Source: DAOUBP01 sp034432655 (GTDB lineage: Bacteria; Chloroflexota; Anaerolineae; CG2-30-64-16). Taken from it: a stretch of DNA of 64,000 nucleotides. The notes beneath the pieces are model-generated. The model had not been told where the DNA came from. It saw nothing but the letters and a program-made list of their open reading frames with translations, and did no database searches. Location: NCBI GenBank assembly GCA_034432655.1, contig DAOUBP010000152.1, forward strand, positions 55,370 through 119,369. Reading direction: 5' to 3'. Each line of letters opens with the position of its first letter. The first letter of the stretch is position 1. Positions 8,629-18,489 of the stretch are shown one piece after another. A program made the position numbers and the translations under genes.

Positions 8629-11187
8629 GTGATCTATTTTTGCTGTGACGAAAAGCGGCGGGCGGCGGTAAAGGCCCATCCCGCCCTCAACGGCATGGAT
8701 TTCCTTGAGGTCCATGACGGTCCCGAGGTGCCACCGGCCGTGCGCCAGCGCAGGCTCTTCGTTCACTTCCTCAAGCCGGATGGGGTGGCGGGGCTTTCTG
8801 CGGACAACGTCCGTATCGAGGGCGGCGATCGCATCCGGGACATCCGGGTTGTGGCCGCGTCACCTGATCCTGCCGATCCTCGGGTGCTGGTAGTGGCGGT
8901 TGACCGGCCGGGCGATTTTTCAACTTACACCTTGCGGCTGGTGCGCTCTGCCGATGACCCGACGCGGCCCGCCGGTTTTGATCCCTTGCTCGCGGCCGTT
9001 GATTTTTCGTTCAAGGTTGCGTGCGAGGACGAGTTCGACTGCCGGCCCGAGCGCCTTTGTCCCCAGGAACCGCCGGCCCGTCCTGAGATCAACTATCTGG
9101 CGAAGGACTATGCCAGCTTCCGCCGTTTGATGCTGGATCGTTTGGCCGCGCGCCTGCCGGACTGGCAGGAACGCAACCCCGCCGACTTGGGTGTGCTTTT
9201 GGTAGAGCTCCTGGCTTTCATCGCCGACCGCTTGAGCTACCAGCAGGATGCCATCGCCACCGAGGCGTACTTGGACACCGCCCGCAAGCGCGTCTCGGTG
9301 CGCCGACACGCCCGGCTGGTGGATTACTTCATGCACGATGGCAGTAACGCCCGTGTGTGGGTTCACGTCCGCCTGGACGAAGCGGCCGCGCCGGCCGAAG
9401 GGCTAACCCTGCCGCGGCTCGATCCTGCCACCCAGGTGCGCACCAGGTTTCTGACCCGCTTGCCGGCCGCGCCTCGCGTCCGGCCTGAGGAGCTGGAGGA
9501 CATCTTGCGCGATCACCGGCCGGAGATTTTTGAGCCGCTGCACGATGCCTGGCTCTGTCCGGCGCACAATGAGATCCGGTTCTACACCTGGGGCCAGGCC
9601 CGCTGTTGCCTGCCCAAGGGTGCGACGCGCGCCACCTTGCGCGATGATCTGGACCGCCGGTTGCGGCTGCGCGTGGGCGATGTGCTAATTTTCGAGGAGC
9701 GCCTCGGCCCGCGTACCGGCCGGCCGCAGGATGCTGATCCGGCCCATCGCCAGGCTGTGCGGCTTACCGCAGTGCATCCGGAGGCCGCGCTTCAGGTGGT
9801 GGACGGGGTGGCCACCCGGGTCGCGGCCGCGGCCGAGTTCGATCCCCTCACCGACACCCCGGTCGTCGAGATCGCCTGGGCGGCCGAGGACGCGCTGGCT
9901 TTTCCGTTGTGCGTTTCGGCGCTCACGGACGAGGAGCATGGCCTGCGCCAGGTGGAGGATGTGAGCGTGGCACTGGGCAACATCGTCCTGGCTGACCACG
10001 GCCTGACCGTCGTCGGCGAGGCGCTGGGCGTCGTTCCCGCTCCCACGGTCTTCCTGGCGGCCGGTGAGGAAGGCAACCACTGCGCGCAGGCCGGCCGCGT
10101 TGCCCTGCCCCCGCGCTTCCGGCCCACGTTGCGCCGGCGGCCGTTGACCCAGGCCGCGCCCTACGATGCCAACGCACCCGCGGCCGCTGCCCTGAACCCG
10201 CCCCTGGCGGCCGCACTCCCCGCGCTTCACCTGCAGGGAACGTCCGGTAACCAGACCCTCCCCTGGTATCCTGTCCGCGATCTGTTGAACTGCAAAGCCG
10301 ACGATCGGGCCTTCGTGGTCGAGGTGGAGGACGACTTGACCGCCACGCTGCGTTTTGGCGACGACATCAACGGCCGGCGGCCCGATACCGGCACCGCCTT
10401 CCGTGCCGTCTACCGGGTCGGCAATGGTGCTGCGGGCAACGTGGGCGCCGAGGCGCTCCGGCATTTTTTGGCTGCACAGGCGTTTTCAGCGGCCATCGAG
10501 CAGGTGCGGAATCCGTTGCCGGCGGCCGGTGGAAGGGAGCCGGAGACCTGTGAAGAGGCCCGCCGGTCGGCACCCTTCGCCTTCAGAGTCCAACGGCGCG
10601 CGGTGACCCCGGCCGACTACGCTCGGATCGCGGGCGAGCATCCGGCCGTGCAGAAAGCGGCTGCCTCGCTGCGGTGGACGGGGAGTTGGCGCACGGTGTT
10701 CGTCACAGCCGATCGCCTGGGGGGAGAGGGGGTGGATGCCGCTTTCGAGGCCGATCTGCGGCGCTGGCTAGAGCCGTATCGCATGGCCGGCCAGGACCTG
10801 GAGGTGGACGCGCCCAGGCCGGCAGCTTTGGAGCTGGTCATGCGCGTCTGTGTGGCGCCGGACCATTTCCGCAGCGATGTCCGGCGCGCGTTGCTCCGGG
10901 TTTTCTCGCGTCACGCGTTACCGGACGGACGGCGCGGCCTGTTCCACCCCGACAATTTCACCTTCGGCCAGACGCTGTACCTTAGCGCGATCTATGCCGC
11001 GGCCCAGGCGGTGCCCGGCGTGGTCTCGGTCGAGGTGGTGCGCTTCAAGCGCCGCGGCCGGCCCGGCCCGGACGTCCCGCCGGACGGCAAGCTGGTCTTC
11101 GGCCGGCTGGAGATCCCGCGGCTGGACAACGCCCCCGATTTTCCGGAGCGCGGGATCTGCACGCTGATCCTGGAGGGCGGGAAATGA
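8629..11187 (+). CDS. eCIS baseplate-J-like protein 1 (Afp11-like)
   Basis: An 852-residue protein from GTG 8629 (AGGAG about 9 nt upstream). Around residue 155 it has NYLAKDYASFRRLMLDRLA followed by RNPADLGVLLVELLAFIADRLSYQQ, the hallmark of putative baseplate assembly proteins in eCIS loci (gpJ/gp6-like wedge). Later segments LRFGDDINGRRPDTG, YRVGNGAAGNVG and RRAVTPADYARIAGEHPAVQ repeat in the next protein and are the gpJ core. The N-terminal 150 residues are an Ig-like region. It overlaps the next gene by 4 nt. The large wedge proteins build the baseplate ring around the hub. Confidence 0.9.
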   Translation: MIYFCCDEKRRAAVKAHPALNGMDFLEVHDGPEVPPAVRQRRLFVHFLKPDGVAGLSADNVRIEGGDRIRDIRVVAASPDPADPRVLVVAVDRPGDFSTYTLRLVRSADDPTRPAGFDPLLAAVDFSFKVACEDEFDCRPERLCPQEPPARPEINYLAKDYASFRRLMLDRLAARLPDWQERNPADLGVLLVELLAFIADRLSYQQDAIATEAYLDTARKRVSVRRHARLVDYFMHDGSNARVWVHVRLDEAAAPAEGLTLPRLDPATQVRTRFLTRLPAAPRVRPEELEDILRDHRPEIFEPLHDAWLCPAHNEIRFYTWGQARCCLPKGATRATLRDDLDRRLRLRVGDVLIFEERLGPRTGRPQDADPAHRQAVRLTAVHPEAALQVVDGVATRVAAAAEFDPLTDTPVVEIAWAAEDALAFPLCVSALTDEEHGLRQVEDVSVALGNIVLADHGLTVVGEALGVVPAPTVFLAAGEEGNHCAQAGRVALPPRFRPTLRRRPLTQAAPYDANAPAAAALNPPLAAALPALHLQGTSGNQTLPWYPVRDLLNCKADDRAFVVEVEDDLTATLRFGDDINGRRPDTGTAFRAVYRVGNGAAGNVGAEALRHFLAAQAFSAAIEQVRNPLPAAGGREPETCEEARRSAPFAFRVQRRAVTPADYARIAGEHPAVQKAAASLRWTGSWRTVFVTADRLGGEGVDAAFEADLRRWLEPYRMAGQDLEVDAPRPAALELVMRVCVAPDHFRSDVRRALLRVFSRHALPDGRRGLFHPDNFTFGQTLYLSAIYAAAQAVPGVVSVEVVRFKRRGRPGPDVPPDGKLVFGRLEIPRLDNAPDFPERGICTLILEGGK

Positions 11188-13718
11188 CCACGATCCTGAG
11201 CCCCGACCCGACCCTGAGGCGGCTGGATGACTGCGGCTGTTGCGCCGGGGTGACGGCCGCCACGCCGGTCGCGCCGGAGAACCGGCCCGGCCTGACTGCG
11301 ATTGCCTACCGGGTCGGCGAGCACGCGACCTTTCTGCGCAGCATGCACTCGGCCCTGGCGGCCACGCCGAACGCTGCCCTGGCTGCGCTCAAGGTGGGCA
11401 GTTCGGCCGGCGATGACTTCTCTGTGGCCCTGTTGGATGCGTGGGCTGCCGTCCTGGACGTGCTGACCTTCTATCAGGAACGCATCGCCAACGAGTCGTA
11501 CTTGCGCACGGCCACCGAGCGGTTTTCGCTGCTCCATCTGGCGCGGCTGATCGGTTACGAGTTGCGCCCCGGCGTGGCGGCCAGCACTCGCCTGGCGTTC
11601 ACCCTGGACAGCACGGCCGGCGCGCCGGACGAGGTCCTGCTCCCTGTCGGCGTGCGCGTGCAGAGCATCCCCGGCCCTGGCCAGGCCGCGCAGACCTTCG
11701 AGACGGTGGAGGCGATCACTGCGCGTCCGACATGGAACGCCATGCTCCCCCGCCAGACCGCATCCCAACCCCCTTCGCCGTCTGCGCACCGGCTGTGGCT
11801 TCAGGGCGTTGGGACGAATCTGCGCAGCGGCGACGCGTTGCTGGTGGTGGGACCTCAGGAGGAGGGGGGCTCGCTGTGCTATGCGTTGCGTCGCGTGGCC
11901 AGCGTGGTGCGTGAGGACGCAGCCGGCCGCACCCGGGTTGACCTGGAGCCCATCACCTACACCCCTGATCGCGCGCCCGCAGGGATCGGCGTCGGGGTCT
12001 GGGCCTTGCGCGCCAGGGCTGCGGTTTTCGGCCATAACGCGGCGAAGAAACCGGACCCCGACCGACCGGCCGACCCGGACGCAGCAACCGAGTGGCCGAT
12101 GGCCGAGCTATCCAAGACAACGCTGACCCTGGATATGGTTTACGACCAGGTGCAGCGTGATAGCTGGGTCGTGGTGGACCGTTCCTGGTTCTTCCTGGGT
12201 TGGTTGTTGGGCCGGCCGCCCCTGCCGGGCTGGCGCTTGCACCTGCTGCTCCAGGTCAAAGACCTGCGCGCGGTCTCGCGGGCTGCCTATGGGATCACGG
12301 GCCGGGCCACGCAGTTGACCTTAAGCGGCGACTGGTTGGACGGCTATGAGTGGGACCTGCGCTGGTTGCGCGATATGGCCGTGTTCGTCGGGAGCGAGCC
12401 CCTGGCCGTAGCCGAGGTACCGCTGTCCGAAGCGTTGCCCCGCAACGGCATCCAGGTGCACGGCCAGTTCCCCGACCTGCCCGCTGACCGCTATGTCGTT
12501 GTTACGGGCCGCAGCATCGGTCAACCTGCCGCCAGCCCGGCTGTAGCCGAGCTGGCACAGGTGGACACTGTGACCGTGGCGGGCGGTTTCACCACGCTGA
12601 CGTTCAAGAAGGATTTGCAAACCGTTTTTGACCGGCGGACCGTGACTATCAACGCCAATGTGGCCCTGGCAACCCACGGCGAAACAGTGGCCGAGGTATT
12701 GGGCTCCGGCAACGCGGCCAGGCCTCATCAAAACTTTACTTTGAAGGGCATGCCCCTCACCTACACCGCGGCGGCAACCCCAGAGGGAGCGGTCAGCTCT
12801 TTGCAGTTACGGGTGAACGATGTTCTCTGGCATGAAGCCCGCGCGTTCTTCGGCCATGGGCCGGAGGAGCGGATCTACGTGACGCGACAGGCAGATGACG
12901 GCGCGGTCACCGTGCAGTTCGGGGACGGCCAGGTCGGCGCCCGACTGCCCAGCGGGAGCGAGAATGTGCGGGCCATCTACCGCAAGGGGAGCGGAGCAGC
13001 CGGCAATCTCAAGGCCGGACAGCTCAGCCTGCTGCTAACCCGTCCGCTGGGGGTCAAGGAGGTCACCAATCCTCTTCCCGCGACCGGCGGTGCCGACCCG
13101 GAACTGCAAGAGGATGCCCGGCGCAACGCGCCCCTGACGGTGATGACCCTGGGCCGCGTGGTCTCCCTGCGCGACTACGAGGATTTCGCGCGTGCTTTTC
13201 CCGGCATCGCGAAAGCCCTGGCGACCTGGACCTGGGACGGCCAACGGCAAGGGGTGCTGCTGACCGTGGCCGGCCCCGGTGGCGCTCCGGTCCCGGAAGA
13301 GGGCCAGACCTACACCGGCCTGGTGGCGGCGTTGCTGGCCGCTGGCGATCCTTACGTGCCGCTCCGGGTGCAGAGTTACACGGCCGCGCACTTTGCGTTG
13401 GTGGCTCAGGCGGTATGCGACCCCGATTTTCTGCCCGAGAAAGTCAAGGCGGAGCTGGTGGCGGCATTGCTGGCCGCCTTTTCCTTTGACGCCCGCCAGT
13501 TCGGCCGGCCGGTCGCGCTGAGCGAGGTGCTGGCTGTCATCCAGGGCGTGCCCGGCGTGGTCGGGGTTGACGTGGACCTGTTCCACCGCACGGATCAGCC
13601 GCCCGCGTTGCAGCGCCGGCTGCCCGCGTTCTTGCCGCGGCCTGGCTCGGCGTGGGGCACGAAGCCTGCTGAGCTGCTGGCGTTGGCCCCCGACCGGCTT
13701 GAACTGACGGTGAAGTGA
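11184..13718 (+). CDS. eCIS baseplate-J-like protein 2 (Afp12-like)
   Basis: An 844-residue paralogue of the preceding protein. An N-terminal CGCCAG segment is followed by LLDAWAAVLDVLTFYQERI at about residue 85, then the gpJ core: VQFGDGQVGARLPSG, IYRKGSGAAGNLKAG, NPLPATGGADPELQEDARRN and a VSLRDYEDFARAFPGI segment. The pair of large J-like proteins is typical of eCIS clusters, where they form a heterodimeric wedge. It starts in the 3' end of the previous gene (ATGA overlap) and is followed by the gpI-like gene 8 nt after its stop. Confidence 0.9.
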   Translation: MTTILSPDPTLRRLDDCGCCAGVTAATPVAPENRPGLTAIAYRVGEHATFLRSMHSALAATPNAALAALKVGSSAGDDFSVALLDAWAAVLDVLTFYQERIANESYLRTATERFSLLHLARLIGYELRPGVAASTRLAFTLDSTAGAPDEVLLPVGVRVQSIPGPGQAAQTFETVEAITARPTWNAMLPRQTASQPPSPSAHRLWLQGVGTNLRSGDALLVVGPQEEGGSLCYALRRVASVVREDAAGRTRVDLEPITYTPDRAPAGIGVGVWALRARAAVFGHNAAKKPDPDRPADPDAATEWPMAELSKTTLTLDMVYDQVQRDSWVVVDRSWFFLGWLLGRPPLPGWRLHLLLQVKDLRAVSRAAYGITGRATQLTLSGDWLDGYEWDLRWLRDMAVFVGSEPLAVAEVPLSEALPRNGIQVHGQFPDLPADRYVVVTGRSIGQPAASPAVAELAQVDTVTVAGGFTTLTFKKDLQTVFDRRTVTINANVALATHGETVAEVLGSGNAARPHQNFTLKGMPLTYTAAATPEGAVSSLQLRVNDVLWHEARAFFGHGPEERIYVTRQADDGAVTVQFGDGQVGARLPSGSENVRAIYRKGSGAAGNLKAGQLSLLLTRPLGVKEVTNPLPATGGADPELQEDARRNAPLTVMTLGRVVSLRDYEDFARAFPGIAKALATWTWDGQRQGVLLTVAGPGGAPVPEEGQTYTGLVAALLAAGDPYVPLRVQSYTAAHFALVAQAVCDPDFLPEKVKAELVAALLAAFSFDARQFGRPVALSEVLAVIQGVPGVVGVDVDLFHRTDQPPALQRRLPAFLPRPGSAWGTKPAELLALAPDRLELTVK

Positions 13719-13726
13719 GGATCTGC

Positions 13727-15769
13727 ATGGACGTTGAAACCCTATACGCGCTTCTGCCGGCCGTCTACCGGGCGCGCGATGCGGAGCAAGGTGAGCCGCT
13801 GAAGGCCTTGATTGCGATTCTGGCCGAGCAAGCTGCAGTGATACAGGAAAACCTGGCCCAGCTCTACGATGATCAGTTCATCGAGACCGCTGCCGCGTGG
13901 GTTGTGCCCTACCTGGGGGATTTGATCGGTTATCGGCCCCTGTACGGCGTGACGGCTGCCATCGGTTCCCCGCGCGCTGAGGTGGCCCACACCCTCGGCT
14001 ACCGCCGGCGCAAAGGCACGGCCGCCATGCTGGCACAGCTTGCCCGCGACGTGACCGGCTGGGATGCACAGGTGGTCGAGTTCTTCCGCCTGTTGGCCAC
14101 CACCCAATACATGAACCACATCCGGCCCGACCATTACTATGCGCCCGACCTGCGCCGGTGGGAGGTCCTGGAGGCGCTGGGCACCCCGTTTGAGGCCCTG
14201 GCGCATACCGCTGACATTCGCCGCATCAGTCGGCGCCGCGGCCGGTACAATATCCCCAACGTCGGCATCTTTCTCTGGCGCATTGCCGAACAGCCGTTGA
14301 CCCGCTCGGTAGCGCACCAGGTTGATGCCGCACGCTTTACCTTCAACCCGTTAGGCCTTGCCGCCCCGTTATTCAACGACGCCGTCCCGGCCGAGGTCGC
14401 CCCTCGTCCTGCGTTGAACGTGCCACAGCCCATCGGCCGGCGCGCGTTGGCGGCGCATATGGCCGATTACTACGGCCGCGGCGCCAGCTTCCTGATCGAA
14501 GTGGCGCCCGTCGGCCCCGACGGTCTGCTTGACCCTGCCCAGGAGCCGACCCCCGTGCCGATGGATGCTCTGATCGCCTGTGATCTGCGGGACGTGGCTG
14601 ATGGCACTGGTGGCACCGTCTGGGCTCACACACCTGTTCCTGCTGGCCGGGTGGCGGTGGATCCGGTTTTGGGCCGGCTGGCGTTCGGCACACCCCCGGC
14701 CGGCACGGTGCTGGTCTCGTTCCACTATGGCTTCAGCGCGGAGCTGGGCGGGGGCGAATACGAGCGGGCTGCGACCTTCGACGAGACCCTCCAACCGGTC
14801 AGCGCTGTGACTATGCCGGGCAAGATCGGGGACGCGTTGTCCTGGGCCCCGGCCGCAGTGGAGGTCCAGGATAGCGGCCGCTACGCAGAGGTGCTGAACC
14901 TCACCCTTGCCGAGGGACAACGGCTGGAGATCAGGGCGCGCAACGGCGCGCGGCCGGCCCTGATCTTGGGGGCAGAGCTGGCCATCGCCGGGGGGGAGGG
15001 CAGCGAACTGACCCTCAACGGCCTGCTGATCGCGGGTGGCGCGCTGCGGGTGACAGGCGGCTTGCGGCGGCTGCGCCTGGTGCATTGCACCCTGGTGCCG
15101 GGGCACGCCTACGACGCAACCGGCCGACCGCGCAGCCCAACGGCTGCGTCCCTAATTGTTGAGGCGCCCGGGGTGACGGTAGAGGTCGAGCGCAGTATCG
15201 TTGGCCCGCTGGCGGTTCACGAGGACAGCACGCTCAGCGTGAAGGACAGTATCGTGGATGCCCTGGCGGACGACGCGATGGCTTGCTGCGGGCCGACCGG
15301 CGGGCCGTCCGGTCCGTTGACCGCGCGCAACACGACCTTCATCGGCTGCATCCATGCGCGCACCCTGCCCCTGGCGTCCAACTGCATCTTTCTGGCCCGT
15401 TCCCCTGCGGCCGCGGCCGGAGAGACGCCCCGGCCTCCTGTCTGGATAGCACAGCGCCAGGCCGGTTGTGTGCGCTTTTCTTATGTGCCTCCCGGTTCCC
15501 GGGCCCCGCGGCGCTACAAGTGTCAGCCGGCCCGGGGCAGCGATCCGGTTCGGGTGCGGCCCCAGTTCACATCGCTGCGCTACGGCGACCCCGGTTACGG
15601 CCAGCTTGGCCTGCGTTGTGCAGCCGAGATCCGGGCGGGCGCAGACGACGGTTCCGAGATGGGCGCGTTCCATGATCTGTACGCGGCGCAGCGGGAGGTC
15701 AATCTGCGTGTGCGCCTGGATGAGTATCTGCGGTTTGGCCTGGAAGCGGGCATCTTCTACGTATCATGA
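13727..15769 (+). CDS. eCIS phage-tail-protein-I-like protein with beta-helix C-terminal region
   Basis: About 680 residues from ATG 13727 (GTGAGG 6 nt upstream; a GTG at 13715 is the alternative). The N-terminal 190 residues resemble gpI-type wedge proteins (LYALLPAVYRARD; PYLGDLIGYRPLYG; LGYRRRKGTAAMLAQLARDV). From about residue 410 the sequence becomes short repeated strands with periodic Val/Ile/Leu and Gly/Asn turns (SELTLNGLLIAGGALRVTGG; DSTLSVKDSIVDALADD; TARNTTFIGCIHARTL), as in right-handed parallel beta-helices of tail fibres and lyases. I infer a surface-exposed fibre or receptor-binding element fused to a wedge protein. The DUF6519 gene follows after 8 nt. Confidence 0.8.
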   Translation: MDVETLYALLPAVYRARDAEQGEPLKALIAILAEQAAVIQENLAQLYDDQFIETAAAWVVPYLGDLIGYRPLYGVTAAIGSPRAEVAHTLGYRRRKGTAAMLAQLARDVTGWDAQVVEFFRLLATTQYMNHIRPDHYYAPDLRRWEVLEALGTPFEALAHTADIRRISRRRGRYNIPNVGIFLWRIAEQPLTRSVAHQVDAARFTFNPLGLAAPLFNDAVPAEVAPRPALNVPQPIGRRALAAHMADYYGRGASFLIEVAPVGPDGLLDPAQEPTPVPMDALIACDLRDVADGTGGTVWAHTPVPAGRVAVDPVLGRLAFGTPPAGTVLVSFHYGFSAELGGGEYERAATFDETLQPVSAVTMPGKIGDALSWAPAAVEVQDSGRYAEVLNLTLAEGQRLEIRARNGARPALILGAELAIAGGEGSELTLNGLLIAGGALRVTGGLRRLRLVHCTLVPGHAYDATGRPRSPTAASLIVEAPGVTVEVERSIVGPLAVHEDSTLSVKDSIVDALADDAMACCGPTGGPSGPLTARNTTFIGCIHARTLPLASNCIFLARSPAAAAGETPRPPVWIAQRQAGCVRFSYVPPGSRAPRRYKCQPARGSDPVRVRPQFTSLRYGDPGYGQLGLRCAAEIRAGADDGSEMGAFHDLYAAQREVNLRVRLDEYLRFGLEAGIFYVS

Positions 15770-15777
15770 GGTGAAAT

Positions 15778-18489
15778 ATGAAAGGCGATTTCAGCCGACA
15801 GACTTTTGACCCCCGGCGCCATTACAGCGGTGTGTTGATGCAACAGGGCCGCGTTCAGCTTGATGCGGACTGGAACGAGCAGGGGGCCATCGCCCGCTAC
15901 CGGGATGAGACCACAGCCGCTGATATCATCGGCCGCTGCGGCGCGCCGGCCGACGTGGCCGGGTTTGAGATCACCACCGACGGCGTCACACTGTACATCG
16001 GCCAGGGCCGTTACTACGTGGACGGCATCCTGGTGGAGAACGACCTGGGCAAGCTACGCTATGCGGATGACCGGCGGCCGCCGATCGCATTGGCGTACGA
16101 TGATCAGGATCGGCTGCACCTGCCCGGGGCGAACCTCAAAGCGCAGCTGGCGGAAATGGCTCAGAAGGGCCTGCGCTTTGCCCTGGTCTATCTCGACGTT
16201 TGGCAGCGCCATGTCACCGCGCTGGATGATCCGCTGTTGCGTGAGGTGGCCCTGGGCGGGCCGGACACCACCACCCGTCTGCAGACGGTCTGGCAGGTGA
16301 AGCTGTTGCCGCTGAAAAGCAAGGACGGAGACCTGGCACGCGAGGAGGGCCTACAGCGGGAGCTGGGGGAAATCGGCCTCAAGTTGGGCGAGTTAGTCGA
16401 AGTGCAGTCGCAGCTGGCCGCCGGCATTGCGCAGTTGACAGCCCAACTGGAGTCCCTTTCGCCGCGCCATCCCGGGCGAAGCCGGCTTCAGTCGCAGCTG
16501 GAAAGGCTCCGGGCGCAGCTGGCCGATGTGCAGAAACGGCACGAGGAACTGGCGGCCAGGCGTCAAGCGATTGAGAGCGCTCTGAGCGGGCTGCGTGCGA
16601 TGCGGCCTCCGACCTGCAGCGACCGTTTTCTGGCCTGGGACAAGTTATCGGCGCCAGTGGGGCTGCTCAATGCGCGGGCAGTGCCGGCCGAACCGGCCGA
16701 CGATCCGTGCGAGCTGCCGCCCGGGGGCGGGTATACCCGGTTGGAGAATCAGCTCTACCGAGTTGAGGTGCACCTGCCCGGCGCGCTGGGCCAGGCTACT
16801 TTCAAGTGGTCACGCGATAACGGCACTGTGGTCGCCCGGATCGAGCGCATCAGCGGCAACAGTGTTTTCGTGGACAACCTGGGCCCTGATGAGGTGCTGG
16901 GCTTCGCCAACGGCCAATGGGTTGAGCTGTTGGACGACACGTTGGAGCTGAACGGGCAGCCCGGCCAGCTGGCCAGGATCGTGGACGTCAAGGCCGCCAC
17001 CCGTGAGCTGGTGCTTGACCCTGCGCCGCAAAAACTGGCGCCGGCCGCGACCGATGGCGTGGATCCGAGTCGCCACCCGAAGGTGCGGCGTTGGGACCAG
17101 CATGATCAACCGGGTGCGATCGCCGACGCGCACGGCGTGTGGACGAGCGCAGCGTGGCTGCCGTTGGAGGACGGCGTGCAGGTGCAATTCTCCCTGCCCG
17201 AACCCGGGGCCGCATTTCGCACCGGCGACTACTGGCTGATCCCGGCGCGCACGGGCATCGGGGATCTGGAATGGCCGCCGTATCAGGTGCCGAACCTGAA
17301 CCCCCAACCCCAGCCGCCGCTCGGCATCGAGCACCATTTCTGCAGGCTGGCGCTGATCGAGGTTCGGGACGGCAAGTTGACGGTGGTGGAGGACTGCCGC
17401 AGCCTGTTCCCGCCGCTGACGGCGTTGATGCCCAGGCAGGCGCTCCACGTGGAGGCGATCAACTGGGAGAACGATGGCCTGCTGTCCCTGGGGGCCTTCC
17501 GTAAAGATGGCCTGCGCATCCGCCTGGATGCTCCGCCCGACCCCGCTGCTGTGAGCAACGAGAGCGTCCTGGTCACTGTGGACGTGCCGTGGGTACAGAA
17601 CAACCAGCCGTCGCCCGTCATCCGGGAACGGCTGGTGGTGTTGGGAACGGTCGGCGTGGATCCGGCTGACCCGCGCACCATCGTCTGGCGGCTCGCAGAG
17701 CCGGCCTCACCTGCAACCGGCGATACGACGGTCGTGCGACCGATCATGGGCGTGGTGAGACCGTTCCGGCCACAAGATACGACCGCAGAGACGGTGGCGC
17801 GCCAACCGTCCCCTTATCGGGTCAACGTCACCCTGCGCGGGCGGTTCATCTGGCGCACGCTCGGGAGCAGGCGCCTCTACCTGGACGGCCAGGCATTCGG
17901 GCGGCCGGTCTCTGTGGCGGGGAGGGATCTCGTCCGCACCGGGCTGGTCCTTCCTTCGGGCGACCGGGCGCGCGCCAGCGATTTCGAGAGCTGGTTCTTC
18001 CTGGGCAGTGAACAACTGGATGGGGAGACCCTGCGCGTGCGCGAGGTGGTGTTCAGTTCGGCCGTAGCCGGCCGGCCTTCACGCGTGGTCTTGGCGGTGG
18101 AAGAGTTGCCGCTTGACCCGCAAAAGGTTCCGATGTTCAAGGCTGAGGAGCGGGTTAACCAGATCCAGGTCTTCTTCACGCGACCGGTGGGGCCGGAGGG
18201 GGAGTTCCCGGTTACCGAGCCGCAGAGCGCCCTGGTGGAGCTGTTGAACCCGCAGGGACAAGGGTCCCGCCGTTTTGGCGCAGTAACCGTCAAAGGGGAT
18301 CTGCTGGAGTTCCGCGCGCAAGACCCGAGTTTTCTCAACGAACCGGGCACCTACCGGCTTACCGTCTTCGCGCAGGACAGCAACCTGGGCCCCGGCATCC
18401 GCGCGCAGGATGACGGCTCGGCGCTGGACGGGGACTTTAGCGGCCAGCCCGGTGGAAATTTCGTGCTATCATTCCAGGTCGCTGGATGA
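15778..18489 (+). CDS. eCIS-associated DUF6519 protein with long coiled coil
   Basis: A 903-residue protein whose start MKGDFSRQTFDPRRHYSGV and QQGRVQLDADWNEQ are the signature of DUF6519 proteins found in eCIS loci. Ribosome site GAGGTG lies 6 nt before ATG 15778. Residues about 188-275 are rich in Leu/Glu/Gln/Arg heptads (QSQLERLRAQLADVQKRHEE) and should form a coiled coil inserted in the domain. The rest is beta-rich, with late Ig-like repeats (VNQIQVFFTRPVGPEGEFPV) suggesting an extended appendage, perhaps a tail fibre. It is the last eCIS gene here; its 3' end overlaps the 3' end of an FmdB-like remnant on the other strand. Confidence 0.8.
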   Translation: MKGDFSRQTFDPRRHYSGVLMQQGRVQLDADWNEQGAIARYRDETTAADIIGRCGAPADVAGFEITTDGVTLYIGQGRYYVDGILVENDLGKLRYADDRRPPIALAYDDQDRLHLPGANLKAQLAEMAQKGLRFALVYLDVWQRHVTALDDPLLREVALGGPDTTTRLQTVWQVKLLPLKSKDGDLAREEGLQRELGEIGLKLGELVEVQSQLAAGIAQLTAQLESLSPRHPGRSRLQSQLERLRAQLADVQKRHEELAARRQAIESALSGLRAMRPPTCSDRFLAWDKLSAPVGLLNARAVPAEPADDPCELPPGGGYTRLENQLYRVEVHLPGALGQATFKWSRDNGTVVARIERISGNSVFVDNLGPDEVLGFANGQWVELLDDTLELNGQPGQLARIVDVKAATRELVLDPAPQKLAPAATDGVDPSRHPKVRRWDQHDQPGAIADAHGVWTSAAWLPLEDGVQVQFSLPEPGAAFRTGDYWLIPARTGIGDLEWPPYQVPNLNPQPQPPLGIEHHFCRLALIEVRDGKLTVVEDCRSLFPPLTALMPRQALHVEAINWENDGLLSLGAFRKDGLRIRLDAPPDPAAVSNESVLVTVDVPWVQNNQPSPVIRERLVVLGTVGVDPADPRTIVWRLAEPASPATGDTTVVRPIMGVVRPFRPQDTTAETVARQPSPYRVNVTLRGRFIWRTLGSRRLYLDGQAFGRPVSVAGRDLVRTGLVLPSGDRARASDFESWFFLGSEQLDGETLRVREVVFSSAVAGRPSRVVLAVEELPLDPQKVPMFKAEERVNQIQVFFTRPVGPEGEFPVTEPQSALVELLNPQGQGSRRFGAVTVKGDLLEFRAQDPSFLNEPGTYRLTVFAQDSNLGPGIRAQDDGSALDGDFSGQPGGNFVLSFQVAG

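Noticed and set aside
1..18489. Prophage or phage tail module
   Set aside because: No capsid, terminase, integrase, holin or att site; DUF4255, AAA ATPase, DUF4157 and DUF6519 genes are the eCIS set.
1..18489. Type VI secretion system
   Set aside because: No TssJLM membrane complex or ClpV-type ATPase; the ATPase is of the Afp15 class.
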